A stretch of DNA of 64,000 bases from Sphingomonas sp. NFR04 (lineage in GTDB: Bacteria; Pseudomonadota; Alphaproteobacteria; Sphingomonadales; Sphingomonadaceae), in NCBI RefSeq assembly GCF_900114095.1, contig NZ_FORV01000001.1, positions 1,116,001 to 1,180,000 of the forward strand. Direction: 5' to 3'. Of this stretch, positions 53,929 to 63,106 are shown in pieces. The notes under the pieces are model-generated. The model was not told where the DNA came from. It was given only the letters and a program-made list of their open reading frames with translations, and did not search any database. The first letter of the stretch is position 1; each line of letters starts with the position of its first letter. A program made the position numbers and the translations under genes.

Positions 53929-55965
53929 ATGCGCCTCGTTCCCCTTGCCCTTCTCCTCAGCGCCGCGATCCCCGCGGCCGCACTCGCGCAGGACGGCCCG
54001 ACCCGCCTGTTCACCGGCAGCGACCTGTTCGCGCTCGAACAGGCCAGCGATCCGCAGATCAGCCCGGACGGCAGCAAGGTCGCCTATGTCCGCCAGTCGG
54101 CCGACATCATGGCCGATCGCGGCCGTGCGAGCATCTGGCTGGTCGATGTGAAGACCGGCCAGCAGACGCCGCTGGTCGCCGGCACCGGCTCACACAGCCA
54201 GCCGCGCTGGTCGCCCGACGGCACCCGCCTCGCCTATGTCTCCAGCGCCGAGGGTGGCGCGCCGCAGCTGTTCGTCCGCTGGATGGCGACCGGCGCCACC
54301 GCCCGCGTCACCGGCCTGCCGGACAGCCCGCAGGGCATCGCCTGGTCGCCCGACGGCACCCAGATCGCCTATACGATGACCGTGCCCGGCGAGGGCATGA
54401 ACCTCGGCAGCCAGCCGCCCAAGCCCGAAGGCGCCAAATGGGCCGAGCCGCTGGAGGTGATCGACCGCGTCACCTACCGCGCCGATGGCGGCGGCTATCT
54501 CAAGCCCGGCTCGGACCATATCTTCGTCGTATCGGCGGATGGCGGCGCGCCGCGCCAGGTGACCTTCGGCAAGTTCGACGATGCCGGCCCGCTCGCCTGG
54601 TCGAACGACGGGCGCACGCTCTTCTTCGGCAGCAACCGCCGCAAGGACTGGGAGCGCGAGCCCAACGACAGCGAGATCTACGCAGTCGACGTCACCTCGG
54701 GCACGCTGACCCAGATCACCAGGCGCTACGGCCCCGATGCCGCGCCGGTGCTCTCCCCCGACGGGGCCCGCATCGCCTATCTTGGTTTCGACGATACGCA
54801 TCGCAGCTTCCAGAACACGCAGCTCTACGTGATGAATCGCGACGGTAGCGGTAGCCGCGTGCTTACGGCCGCGCTCGACAAGAGCATCGACAGCGCGGTG
54901 TGGGCCAAGGACGGCCGCAGCCTGTTCGTTTCCTATGACGATCACGGCCGCAAGCAGGTTGCCCGCATCGGGCTGGACGGCAAGGTATCGACGGTCGCGA
55001 CCGGTCTCACCGGCGGCGGGCTCGACCGGCCCTATACCGGCGGCGACTTCACCGTCTCGGCGAGCGGCACCATCGCCTATACCGGCGGCGATGCACTGCA
55101 CCCGGCCGACATCTATGTGAACGGCAAGCGCCTTACCCATCTCAACGACACCGTCCTCGCCGCCAAGACACTCGCGCCGGTGACCCCGCTGGCGGTGACC
55201 GCACCGGATGGGCGCAAGATCGACGCCTGGCTGGTCACGCCGCCCGGGGTGAAGCCCGGCACCCGCGTGCCGACGATCCTCGAGATCCATGGCGGCCCGC
55301 ACACCGCCTATGGCCCCGGCTTCTCGACCGATTACCAGCTCTATGCCGCACACGGCTATGCAGTGCTCTACGCCAACCCGCGCGGCAGCACCTCGTACGG
55401 CGAAGAATTCGCGGACCTGATCGACAAGAAATATCCCGGCGACGACTACGGGGACCTGATGGCTGCCGTCGATGCCGCGATCGCTACGGGCGTGGCGGAT
55501 CCGGACAACCTCTTCGTCACCGGCGGATCGGGCGGCGGCGTGCTCACCGCCTGGATCGTCGGTAAGAATGATCGCTTCAAGGCCGCCGCCACGCAGAAGC
55601 CGGTGATCAACTGGATCAGCGAGGCGCTGACCATGGACGCGACCGGCTTCACCTCGCGCTACTGGTTCGCCAAGCAGCCCTGGGAAGACCCGATGAGCTA
55701 TTGGAACCGCTCGCCGCTGAGCCTGGTCGGCAACGTCAAGACGCCGACGCTCGTCGTGGTCGGCAGCGAGGACTACCGCACGCCAGTGAGCGAATCGGAG
55801 CAATATTATGCGGCGCTCCAGATCCGCGGCGTGCCCACCGCGCTGGTGAAGGTGCCCGGCGCCAGCCATGGCGGCATCGCGGCGCGGCCCAGCCAGTCGG
55901 CGGCCAAGGCCTCCGCGATCCTCGCCTGGTTCGATCGCTACCGCACCAAGCCTGCCGGCCAGTAA
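53929..55965 (+). CDS. Exported S9-family peptidase (prolyl oligopeptidase type)
   Basis: A 678-residue secreted peptidase. A signal peptide (MRLVPLALLLSAAIPAAALA) is followed by a WD40-like beta-propeller (about 40-400, with SPDG-type strand repeats such as PRWSPDGTRLAYVS and IAWSPDGTQIAYTM) and an alpha/beta hydrolase domain. The catalytic triad is Ser534 in GGSGGG, Asp615 in VVGSEDYRTP and His647 in PGASHGG. It resembles dipeptidyl- and acylaminoacyl-peptidases of this size. I chose the ATG at 53929, which begins the signal peptide. xseB follows 53 bases downstream. Confidence 0.93.
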   Translation: MRLVPLALLLSAAIPAAALAQDGPTRLFTGSDLFALEQASDPQISPDGSKVAYVRQSADIMADRGRASIWLVDVKTGQQTPLVAGTGSHSQPRWSPDGTRLAYVSSAEGGAPQLFVRWMATGATARVTGLPDSPQGIAWSPDGTQIAYTMTVPGEGMNLGSQPPKPEGAKWAEPLEVIDRVTYRADGGGYLKPGSDHIFVVSADGGAPRQVTFGKFDDAGPLAWSNDGRTLFFGSNRRKDWEREPNDSEIYAVDVTSGTLTQITRRYGPDAAPVLSPDGARIAYLGFDDTHRSFQNTQLYVMNRDGSGSRVLTAALDKSIDSAVWAKDGRSLFVSYDDHGRKQVARIGLDGKVSTVATGLTGGGLDRPYTGGDFTVSASGTIAYTGGDALHPADIYVNGKRLTHLNDTVLAAKTLAPVTPLAVTAPDGRKIDAWLVTPPGVKPGTRVPTILEIHGGPHTAYGPGFSTDYQLYAAHGYAVLYANPRGSTSYGEEFADLIDKKYPGDDYGDLMAAVDAAIATGVADPDNLFVTGGSGGGVLTAWIVGKNDRFKAAATQKPVINWISEALTMDATGFTSRYWFAKQPWEDPMSYWNRSPLSLVGNVKTPTLVVVGSEDYRTPVSESEQYYAALQIRGVPTALVKVPGASHGGIAARPSQSAAKASAILAWFDRYRTKPAGQ

Positions 55966-56018
55966 ATTGCGGCGGGGCCCGGTTGCCATCGGGCCCCACC
56001 CTGCCGCATAGCGGCACC

Positions 56019-56264
56019 ATGACCGACCAAGCGGATATCACGGCGCTCTCCTTCGAAGAGGCGCTGAAGGAACTGGAGAAGATCGTGAGCCGGCTGGAGA
56101 GCGGGGAAGCGGCGTTGCAGGAGGCGATCGACCTCTATGAGCGCGGCGACCAGCTGCGCCGGCAATGCGCCGCACGGCTCGACGCGGCGCAGGCCCGGAT
56201 CGACGCGATCCGCACCGATGCCGACGGCCGCGCCGCCGGCACCACGCCCTTCGCGGCCGGCTGA
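56019..56264 (+). CDS. xseB: Exodeoxyribonuclease VII small subunit
   Basis: Small helical subunit of exonuclease VII, which degrades single-stranded DNA together with XseA. The 81-residue protein shows the family motif SFEEALKELEKIVSRLESGE and LYERGDQLRRQCAARLD. It is followed three bases later by ispA. The xseB-ispA pair is the usual arrangement, and dxs is often next in other genomes but is absent here. Confidence 0.95.
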   Translation: MTDQADITALSFEEALKELEKIVSRLESGEAALQEAIDLYERGDQLRRQCAARLDAAQARIDAIRTDADGRAAGTTPFAAG

Positions 56265-56267
56265 GGC

Positions 56268-57176
56268 GTGGCGAGCGTGACGCACGCATCGCTCGCGCTC
56301 GAATCGGCGCTGCGCCAGGTCGCGGCCGAGATCGACGCCCAGTTCGACCGGCTGCTCGAAGTGCCGGACGATCCCCGCGCCGACCTGTACCGCGCGATGC
56401 GCCACGCCGCGATCGGCGGCGGCAAGCGGCTGCGGCCGCTGCTGGTGTTCGCCACCGCGCAGCTGTTCGCGGTCGACAAGAGCTGCGCGGCGCGCGTCGC
56501 CACCGCGCTCGAATGCATCCATGTCTATTCGCTGATCCACGACGATCTGCCCGCGATGGACGACGACGACCTGCGCCGCGGCAAGCCCACGGTGCACAAG
56601 GCGTTCGACGAGGCCACTGCGATCCTGGCTGGCGACTGCCTCCACGACCTCGCCTTCGAGCTGCTCGCCCATGAGGCGACCCATGCCGACCCGTTCGTGC
56701 GCGTCGAGCTCATCTCCGAACTCGCCCGCTCCTCTGGGCCTGCAGGCATGGCCGGCGGCCAGATGATGGACCTCGAGGCGGAGAAGGCCAGCTTCGATCT
56801 CGCCACCGTCACCCGCCTCCAGGCGCTCAAGACCGGCGCGCTGATCTCCTGCGCGGTCGAATGCGGCGCGATCCTGGGCCGCGTGGCGCACGAGGGCCGC
56901 ACCGGTCTGCGCGGCTATGCCCGCGACATCGGCCTCGCCTTCCAGATCGTCGACGACATTCTCGATGCCGAAGGCGACGAGGCACTGGTCGGCAAGAAGC
57001 TGGGCAAGGACGGCGCGGCGGGCAAGGAGACCTTCCTGTCGCTGCTCGGCATCGATCGCGCCCGCGAACAGGCGCGGATGCTGGTCGACCAGGCGATCGC
57101 TCATCTCCACGCCTTCGGCCCCGAGGCCGATCTGCTGCGCGACGTGGCGCGCTTCACGCTCGAACGCGACCGCTGA
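56268..57176 (+). CDS. ispA: Polyprenyl (farnesyl/geranylgeranyl) diphosphate synthase
   Basis: Trans-prenyltransferase that chains isopentenyl units. The 302-residue protein has the first aspartate-rich motif in IHDDLPAMDDDDLRRGKP, in the long DDxxxxD form, and the second in AFQIVDDILDAEGD. GGGKRLRPLL and KTGALI are the other family blocks. Length fits FPP synthase. Whether it makes C15 or C20 chains cannot be told safely. It starts with GTG at 56268, three bases after the xseB stop. Confidence 0.94.
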   Translation: MASVTHASLALESALRQVAAEIDAQFDRLLEVPDDPRADLYRAMRHAAIGGGKRLRPLLVFATAQLFAVDKSCAARVATALECIHVYSLIHDDLPAMDDDDLRRGKPTVHKAFDEATAILAGDCLHDLAFELLAHEATHADPFVRVELISELARSSGPAGMAGGQMMDLEAEKASFDLATVTRLQALKTGALISCAVECGAILGRVAHEGRTGLRGYARDIGLAFQIVDDILDAEGDEALVGKKLGKDGAAGKETFLSLLGIDRAREQARMLVDQAIAHLHAFGPEADLLRDVARFTLERDR

Positions 57177-57199
57177 GCGGCGCCGGGGGGAGAGACCAT

Positions 57200-57709
57200 A
57201 TGCACAGCCGTATCGGGGTCTATCCCGGCACCTTCGATCCGATCACCCGCGGCCATATGGACATCATCCGGCGCGGCGCGAAGCTGGTCGACCGGCTGGT
57301 GATCGGGGTGACCACCAACCCCTCTAAGTCGCCGATGTTCACGGTCGAGGAGCGGATGGCGATGGTGCGCCGTGAAGTGGAGGGGCTGCCCGGCACGATC
57401 GAGGTGGTCAGCTTCGATTCGCTGCTGATGGACTTTGCCGAGCGCGAGAGCGCCAGCGTGATCGTCCGCGGCCTGCGCGCCGTCGCCGACTTCGAATACG
57501 AATATCAGATGGCCGGCATGAACCAGCAGATCAACGACCGGATCGAGACGGTTTTCCTGATGGCCGACGTGTCGCTCCAGCCGATCGCCAGCCGGCTGGT
57601 GAAGGAGATCGCGATGTACGGCGGCCCGATCCACCGCTTCGTCACCGAGGCGGTCCAGGCCGATGTCGCCGCCCGCGTCGAGCTGCTCGGCCGCAAGGGC
57701 AGCAACTAA
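57200..57709 (+). CDS. coaD: Phosphopantetheine adenylyltransferase
   Basis: Penultimate enzyme of coenzyme A synthesis. The 169-residue nucleotidyltransferase has the N-terminal PGTFDPITRGH with the TxGH motif (Thr16-His19), the phosphate-binding VRGLRAVADFEYE and the C-terminal ISSR-like stretch (QPIASRLVKEIA). GGGGGGAGAGACC precedes the ATG at 57200. It lies downstream of ispA by 23 bases and upstream of the exported cyclophilin on the same strand. Confidence 0.97.
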   Translation: MHSRIGVYPGTFDPITRGHMDIIRRGAKLVDRLVIGVTTNPSKSPMFTVEERMAMVRREVEGLPGTIEVVSFDSLLMDFAERESASVIVRGLRAVADFEYEYQMAGMNQQINDRIETVFLMADVSLQPIASRLVKEIAMYGGPIHRFVTEAVQADVAARVELLGRKGSN

Positions 57710-57793
57710 CATCAACCTGACGTGCGCCGGGCTTTGCGCTGCCCGGCGATTGCGGTAGAGCCGCGCATTCACCAAAAACGAGTGGGAAGTTCG

Positions 57794-58582
57794 ATGCGTT
57801 TCCTAGCCACGATGGCCGCCATGGCCGCCACGCTGTTCGCCGTGCCGGCGCTGGCCCAAGGCGGCGGGGGCAAGCCGAAGCCCGTCATCGAACCGTTCAA
57901 GGGCGTCAACGCCGATGTGAACACCCGCCCCGCCGTGCTGGTTCCCGCCGACCCGGAGAACACCTGGGCGCTGGACCTGTCGACCGGCGGCCGCGTGCTG
58001 ATCCGGCTCCGCCCGGACGTCGCGCCGAAGATGGTCGAGCGGATCAAGACGCTCACCCGCAAGCATTTCTACGACGGCCTGACCTTCCACCGCGTGGTCG
58101 ACGATCCCTACAACATCGCCCAGGGCGGCGATCCCAAGGGCGACGGCACCGGCGATTCGGACCTGCCCAACGTGCCCGCCGAGTTCAGCTCGCTGCCGCA
58201 CGTCCGCGGCACCGTCTCGGCCGCCCGCCGCGGCGCGGCCGACAACGCCACGGCCGAGCAGAAGACCGAGGCGGAGAACAGCGCGAACAGCCAGTTCTTC
58301 ATCATGATGCAGCCCAAGCTCGCCTTCGACCACGACTATACCGTGTTCGGCCGCGTCACCTCGGGCATGGAATGGGTCGACAAGATCGAGCGCGGCGAGC
58401 CGCCGCAGCACCCGACCGTGATCATCCACGCCTATATCGAGTCGGACAATCCCCCGCCCTATCAGCCGCTGGCGCCCGCCACCCCGGCGGCGACCGGCCC
58501 GACGCTGATCCCGGTGGGCCCGGCCGCACCGGCTGCCAAGCCGGCGCCTGCCGCGAAGAAGCCGGCACCGAAGAAGAAGTGA
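57794..58582 (+). CDS. Exported cyclophilin-type peptidyl-prolyl isomerase
   Basis: A 262-residue isomerase with a signal peptide ([21 protein letters not shown]) and a cyclophilin core of about 170 residues ([56 protein letters not shown]). A ~40-residue Pro/Ala/Lys-rich tail ends in PAPKKK, which looks like a surface-anchoring or cell-wall-binding extension. Cyclophilins assist proline isomerisation during folding in the periplasm. It lies 84 bases after coaD and 13 bases before queA on the same strand. Confidence 0.93.
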   Translation: MRFLATMAAMAATLFAVPALAQGGGGKPKPVIEPFKGVNADVNTRPAVLVPADPENTWALDLSTGGRVLIRLRPDVAPKMVERIKTLTRKHFYDGLTFHRVVDDPYNIAQGGDPKGDGTGDSDLPNVPAEFSSLPHVRGTVSAARRGAADNATAEQKTEAENSANSQFFIMMQPKLAFDHDYTVFGRVTSGMEWVDKIERGEPPQHPTVIIHAYIESDNPPPYQPLAPATPAATGPTLIPVGPAAPAAKPAPAAKKPAPKKK

Positions 58583-58595
58583 TCGACCTCTCCTC

Positions 58596-59627
58596 GTGAA
58601 CGTCGACCTTTTCGATTTCGAACTGCCGAACGAACGGATCGCGCTGCGCCCCGCCGCCCCGCGCGATTCCGCCCGCCTGCTGGTGCTGGACGGTGCGGAG
58701 ACGCGCGACGCGATCGTCCGCGAGCTCGCCGCCCAGCTCCGCCCCGGCGACTGCCTGGTGTTCAACGACACCCGCGTCATCCCCGCCCAGCTGGAGGGGA
58801 CGCGCGGCGAGGCGCGGATCGGCGCGACGCTGCACAAGCGCGAGGGGCCGCGCCGCTGGCGTGCCTTCATCCGCAACGCCAAGCGGCTGCGCGACGGCGA
58901 TGCGATCACCTTCGGCCCCGATGCGATCGCCATCGCCTCGGACCGCGCCGAGGACGGCAGCTTCGCACTCGACTTCCAGGGCGACGAGCCGGTCGAGCTG
59001 CTGCTGGAGCGCTGCGGCCGCATGCCGCTGCCGCCCTATATCGCCTCCAAGCGCCCGACCGACGCGCGCGATGCCGACGATTACCAGACGATGTTCGCGG
59101 CAGAGCCGGGCGCCGTCGCCGCGCCCACCGCTGCGCTGCACTTCACCCCGGCGCTGATGGCCTCGCTGGAAGCGGCGGGCATCGGCCATACCACGCTGAC
59201 GCTGCATGTCGGCGCGGGCACCTTCCTGCCGGTCAAGGCCGAGGATACGGCGGACCACAAGATGCACGCCGAATGGGGCCGCATCACCCCTGAGGTCGCC
59301 GATCGGCTCAACGCCGTGCGCGCCGCGGGCAACCGCATCATCGCGGTGGGTACCACCAGCCTGCGCCTGCTCGAAAGCGCGGCGGACGAGACTCGCGTGA
59401 TCCAGCCGTTCGAGGGCGACACCGCCATCTTCATCACCCCCGGCTATCGCTTCAAGGGGGTCGACGGGCTGGTCACCAACTTCCATCTGCCGCGCTCGAC
59501 GCTGTTCATGCTGGTCTCCGCGCTGATGGGGCTGGATCGCATGCAGGCGGCCTATGCCCATGCGATCGAAACCGGCTATCGCTTCTACAGCTATGGTGAT
59601 TCCAGCCTGTTGCTGCCCGCCCGCTAA
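58596..59627 (+). CDS. queA: S-adenosylmethionine:tRNA ribosyltransferase-isomerase
   Basis: Transfers the ribosyl moiety of SAM to 7-aminomethyl-7-deazaguanine in tRNA, making epoxyqueuosine. The 343-residue protein has the family blocks [69 protein letters not shown] and [19 protein letters not shown]. It starts with GTG at 58596, 13 bases after the exported cyclophilin. QueG, the last enzyme of the pathway, is at 40812. Confidence 0.97.
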   Translation: MNVDLFDFELPNERIALRPAAPRDSARLLVLDGAETRDAIVRELAAQLRPGDCLVFNDTRVIPAQLEGTRGEARIGATLHKREGPRRWRAFIRNAKRLRDGDAITFGPDAIAIASDRAEDGSFALDFQGDEPVELLLERCGRMPLPPYIASKRPTDARDADDYQTMFAAEPGAVAAPTAALHFTPALMASLEAAGIGHTTLTLHVGAGTFLPVKAEDTADHKMHAEWGRITPEVADRLNAVRAAGNRIIAVGTTSLRLLESAADETRVIQPFEGDTAIFITPGYRFKGVDGLVTNFHLPRSTLFMLVSALMGLDRMQAAYAHAIETGYRFYSYGDSSLLLPAR

Positions 59628-59637
59628 AGGGAAATCG

Positions 59638-60132
59638 ATGCGCCTGTTCCTGCTGCTCGCCGCCTGCACCGCCGCCCTGCCCGCCGCCGCGCAGCAACGG
59701 CCCGCACCCGACGCGATCACGGTCAACGCACCCGGCGCGCAGCCCCAGGCGACGGTGATCGCCGAGCCGGTGGCGCTGCTGATCGCCGGGTTCGACAGCG
59801 ATGGCGACGCCCGCGTCACCCGCGCCGAGTTCGACGCAGGGCTCAAGCGCAGCTTCGACAGCGCCGATACCGGCCACACCGGGAGCCTGGGCTATATCGC
59901 CTATTCGGACTGGTCGCTGCGCTGGATGGGCGATCGCAACACCCTGCCCAGCCCGTTCGAGATGGACCGCGACGGCGACAACAAGGTCAGCTGGACCGAA
60001 TTCCAGGACCGCTTCGCGCTGATCTGGGCGCGGTTCGACAAGAACAAGGACGGGGTGATCGAGCGCAGCGAGCTGGTGACGATCCGCCCGCCTGCGTTCA
60101 ACCCGATGGACGGCAAGCGCAAGCGCCGCTGA
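59638..60132 (+). CDS. Secreted EF-hand calcium-binding protein
   Basis: A 164-residue protein with a signal sequence (MRLFLLLAACTAALPAAAQQ). It has three good EF-hand loops: Asp53-Ser-Asp55-Gly-Asp57 to Glu64, Asp110-Arg-Asp112-Gly-Asp114 to Glu121, and Asp134-Lys-Asn136-Lys-Asp138 to Glu145. A degenerate fourth lies near Asp74. A basic C-terminus (KRKRR) follows. An LAAC motif at residues 7-10 could be a lipobox, but the position is too early for a usual lipoprotein. It follows queA by ten bases on the same strand. Confidence 0.85.
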   Translation: MRLFLLLAACTAALPAAAQQRPAPDAITVNAPGAQPQATVIAEPVALLIAGFDSDGDARVTRAEFDAGLKRSFDSADTGHTGSLGYIAYSDWSLRWMGDRNTLPSPFEMDRDGDNKVSWTEFQDRFALIWARFDKNKDGVIERSELVTIRPPAFNPMDGKRKRR

Positions 60133-60146
60133 GCGTGCCTTACCGC

Positions 60147-60220
60147 GCCCCTGCGAAAGCAGGGGCCCAGGGCCACAAGCGGCGTCCTCTCCTACCCTGG
60201 GCCCCTGCTTTCGCAGGGGC
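60147..60220. repeat. Perfect 26-bp inverted repeat
   Basis: Two 26-base arms (60147-60172 and 60195-60220; words GCCCCTGCGAAAGCAGGGGC and CCCAGGG) are exact reverse complements across a 22-base loop. Each arm itself contains a smaller hairpin (CCCCTGC-GAAA-GCAGGGG). It lies between the EF-hand and CDF genes on the same strand. A partial third copy of its end word (GGCTGCAGGGGCACGG) follows. Confidence 0.9.
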
Positions 60221-60304
60221 ACGGCTGCAGGGGCACGGCTGCCGAAACACTTTTGCCGCAATGCGCTAGCATCACATGGGGGACGCCCGCTAGGATCGCC
60301 CGAC

Positions 60305-61276
60305 ATGTCGGGAAATCACGCGCACGGCCATCACCATGGCCATTCACACGGGCATAGCCACGGCCACTCGCACAGTCATGGCCACAGCCACGCGCCCGCC
60401 GATTTCGGCCGCGCCTTCGCGATCGGGACCGCGCTCAACATCGCCTTCGTGGTACTCGAAGGCGGCGCCGGGCTGTGGACCAATTCGATGGCGCTGCTGG
60501 CCGATGCCGGCCACAACCTCTCCGACGTGCTCGGCCTGCTGATCGCCTGGGTGGGCGCCGAGCTCGGCAAGCGGCCGGCGACGCCGCGCTTCACCTATGG
60601 CCTCGGCGCCTCCTCGATCCTCGCCGCGCTCGCCAATGCGCTGCTGCTGCTGATCGCGATCGGCGCGATCCTGCTCGAAACCGTTCAGCGCTTCACCGAC
60701 CCGCCCGCCGTGGCGCCCATCCCGGTGATGCTGGTGGCGGGGGCGGGCATCGTCGTGAACCTCGGCACCGCGCTGCTCTTCGCCCGCGGTCGCGACCACG
60801 ACATCAATGTCCGCGGCGCCTATCTCCACATGGCGGCCGATGCCGGCGTCTCGGCGGCGGTGGTGGTCGCCGGGGCGCTGATCTGGTGGACCGGGCTGCG
60901 CTGGATCGATCCGGCGATCAGCCTCGTGGTCGTCGTGGTCATTCTGGTCGGCACCTGGGGGCTGCTGCGCGAATCGCTCACCATGGCGCTGCAGGCGGTG
61001 CCGGACCGGATCGACCTGGAGGCGGTGGAGCAGACGCTGCTCGCCCAGCCCGGCGTCACCCGCGTCCACGATCTCCATGTCTGGCCGATGAGCACCACCG
61101 AGGCGGCGCTCACCGCGCATCTGGTCATGCCCGATGGTCATCCCGGTGACGCATTTCTAATTCATCTTCAACATCGGCTCGCGGACGATTTCCGGATCGA
61201 GCACAGTACGGTACAGATAGAGTTGGGCAACGGGGCGGAGTGCCGGATGCATGGACCTGGTAGCGGACATGGTTGA
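60305..61276 (+). CDS. Cation diffusion facilitator, zinc exporter type
   Basis: A 323-residue inner-membrane antiporter that exports Zn(II) and related divalent ions. The N-terminus has a very His-rich stretch (about 18 histidines among residues 5-30), followed by six membrane helices. The metal site is in SMALLADAGHNLSDV (helix 2) and HMAADAGVSAA (helix 5). The C-terminal cytoplasmic domain carries VHDLHVWPMSTTEAALTAHLV. The pattern is that of CzcD/ZitB. Its 3' end overlaps the HAD gene by 26 bases. Confidence 0.93.
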   Translation: MSGNHAHGHHHGHSHGHSHGHSHSHGHSHAPADFGRAFAIGTALNIAFVVLEGGAGLWTNSMALLADAGHNLSDVLGLLIAWVGAELGKRPATPRFTYGLGASSILAALANALLLLIAIGAILLETVQRFTDPPAVAPIPVMLVAGAGIVVNLGTALLFARGRDHDINVRGAYLHMAADAGVSAAVVVAGALIWWTGLRWIDPAISLVVVVVILVGTWGLLRESLTMALQAVPDRIDLEAVEQTLLAQPGVTRVHDLHVWPMSTTEAALTAHLVMPDGHPGDAFLIHLQHRLADDFRIEHSTVQIELGNGAECRMHGPGSGHG

Positions 61277-61934
61277 GACGAGCGCCATAGCGGCCCGCCC
61301 GCTGGATCTCGTCATCTTCGATTTCGACGGCACGCTGTCCGACAGCGGCGACTGGTTCGTCTCGGTCGCCAACGACCTCGCCGAGCGTTTCCGCTTCCGC
61401 AAGATCGCGCCCGAGGAAGTAGAGATGCTTCGCCGCAAGAGCTCGCGCGAAGTCATCGACTTTCTCGGCATCTCCCGGTGGAAGATGCCGTGGATCGCCC
61501 GCTATGTGCGCAAGCTGGTGAGCCGCGAGGCGCACCGGATCGAGCTCTTCCCCGGCACGCCCAATTTGCTGGAACGGCTGGTCGAAAGCGGCGTCAAGCT
61601 CGCGCTGGTCACCTCCAACTCGGAGGAGAATGCCCGCAAGATCCTGGGTCCGCGCCACGCCGCCAAGATCGATTATTTTGCCTGTGGCTCCTCGCTGTTC
61701 GGCAAGGCGCCCAAGTTCCGCCGCGTGCTGCGCAAGATGGGGGTCCAACCCGAAGCCGCGCTGGCGATCGGCGACGAGACCCGGGACGTGGATGCCGCGC
61801 GCGAAGTTGGCATGCGGGCGGGTTCGGTGCTGTGGGGCTATGCCGCGGAGGACCTGCTGACCGGCATGTCCCCCGACGCGGTGTTCCGTACGCCGGAGGA
61901 CATCGTACACTACGTGAGCCAGCATCGAGGCTGA
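61251..61934 (+). CDS. HAD-family phosphatase
   Basis: A 227-residue haloacid-dehalogenase-type hydrolase. Motif I is FDFDGTLSDSG, motif II is LVTSN, motif III has the Lys in FGKAPKF and motif IV is IGDETRDVDAARE. A helical cap follows motif I, as in phosphoglycolate phosphatase-like enzymes. Substrate unknown. The ATG at 61251 lies inside the end of the CDF gene; an ATG at 61269 also overlaps. The tight overlap suggests coupling to the zinc exporter. Convergent with prmA across a repeat. Confidence 0.88.
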   Translation: MDLVADMVETSAIAARPLDLVIFDFDGTLSDSGDWFVSVANDLAERFRFRKIAPEEVEMLRRKSSREVIDFLGISRWKMPWIARYVRKLVSREAHRIELFPGTPNLLERLVESGVKLALVTSNSEENARKILGPRHAAKIDYFACGSSLFGKAPKFRRVLRKMGVQPEAALAIGDETRDVDAAREVGMRAGSVLWGYAAEDLLTGMSPDAVFRTPEDIVHYVSQHRG

Positions 61935-61990
61935 GGGGGCGGCCGTTTGCCCCGCCATCAAAGCAGAGCAGTCGCTTGGCAAACTACTCT

Positions 61991-62086
61991 GTCATCCCCG
62001 CGAAGGCGGGGATCCATTGGCGCTGATGCGTCGTTTCTTTCTACCAGCGCACAGGCGAATGGATTCCCGCCTTCGCGGGAATGACG
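61991..62086. repeat. Composite two-hairpin repeat, family A copy 6
   Basis: The left arm is the ATCCCC-N8-GGGGAT form followed by CCATTGGCGCTGA, and the right arm the ATTCCC-N8-GGGAAT form. The orientation matches copies 2 and 4. It lies between the convergent HAD and prmA genes. Confidence 0.88.
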
Positions 62087-62164
62087 ATGGTTTTTGAGGG
62101 ACCCGCTCCCCAATCCCCTACGCGGGACCCCTTCCTTGTCCGTGAGGCATGACGTCGCCGAGTC

Positions 62165-63106
62165 TCAAATATCCAGCGCCCAGCCGTCGCGGCCCTTGGG
62201 GTCGGGCGGGGTGACCGGCACGTAGCGCACCGCCCCGGCGGCGAGCCGCAGGATCGTCCAGTCGCCGCGGCGGTCGATGGCCTCCAGCGTGCAGCCGCAA
62301 GCCTCGAACGCCTCCACCACCTGCGGCCGCTGCGTCTCCAGCAGCCCGGCCAGCACGATCGTCGCGTTCGGCGCAGCGATCGCGGCGAGCTCGGGCGCCA
62401 TCGAGACCAGCGGCCCCGCAAGGATGTTCGCGATGACGAGGTCATACGGCGCCTTGGCGGTGATCGCGTCCGATAGCGCACCGTCCGCCACCACCAGGTC
62501 GACGCCTTCGATGCCGTTCGCCACCGCATTCTCGCGCGTCACGTCCACGGCTGCAGGGTCGATGTCGGTCGCCATCACCTTGGCCGCGGGCCAGAGATGC
62601 GCGCCGGCGAACGCCAGCAGCCCGGTGCCGGTGCCGACATCGATGATGTTGGCGAACTGCCGGTCCGAAAGCCCGTCGAGCATCGCCAGGCAGCCCGAGG
62701 TCGTCGCATGGTGCCCGGTGCCGAAGGCGCGGCCCGCATCGATCAGGAACGCGCGGCCGCCTGCCGGTGCCTCCACCGGATGCGCGCTGGTATGGACGAC
62801 GAAGCGGCCCTCGCGGATCGGTTCCAGGCCTTCCTGGCTCAGCGTCACCCAGTCCTGCGCGGTCAGCGCCTCGACCTCGGGCTCGATTCCCGCGGCGCTC
62901 GGCACCAGCGCCTTGAGCGCCGCGAGCATCGCCGCATCGGGCTCCTGCTCCATATAGGCGTCGAGCCGCCAATGCTCGACATCGTCCTCCACCGTCTCGG
63001 TGGTCATCAGCACCGCGTCGATCTCGATCGTGCCCGCGTCGATCGCTTCGGCCTCGGCGCGGGTGCAGGGCAGGCTGACCTTCCAGCTGTCGATCTCAGC
63101 GGACAT
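62165..63106 (-). CDS. prmA: Ribosomal protein L11 methyltransferase
   Basis: SAM-dependent enzyme that trimethylates lysines of ribosomal protein L11. The 313-residue protein has an N-terminal L11-binding part and a methyltransferase domain with AFGTGHHATTSGCLAML, DVGTGTGLLAFAGA and VIANILAGPLVSMAPELAA, the family signature. I chose the ATG at 63106, inside the end of the short-chain dehydrogenase gene (overlap 11 bases); an ATG four codons upstream is also possible. Confidence 0.95.
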   Translation of the reverse strand: MSAEIDSWKVSLPCTRAEAEAIDAGTIEIDAVLMTTETVEDDVEHWRLDAYMEQEPDAAMLAALKALVPSAAGIEPEVEALTAQDWVTLSQEGLEPIREGRFVVHTSAHPVEAPAGGRAFLIDAGRAFGTGHHATTSGCLAMLDGLSDRQFANIIDVGTGTGLLAFAGAHLWPAAKVMATDIDPAAVDVTRENAVANGIEGVDLVVADGALSDAITAKAPYDLVIANILAGPLVSMAPELAAIAAPNATIVLAGLLETQRPQVVEAFEACGCTLEAIDRRGDWTILRLAAGAVRYVPVTPPDPKGRDGWALDI

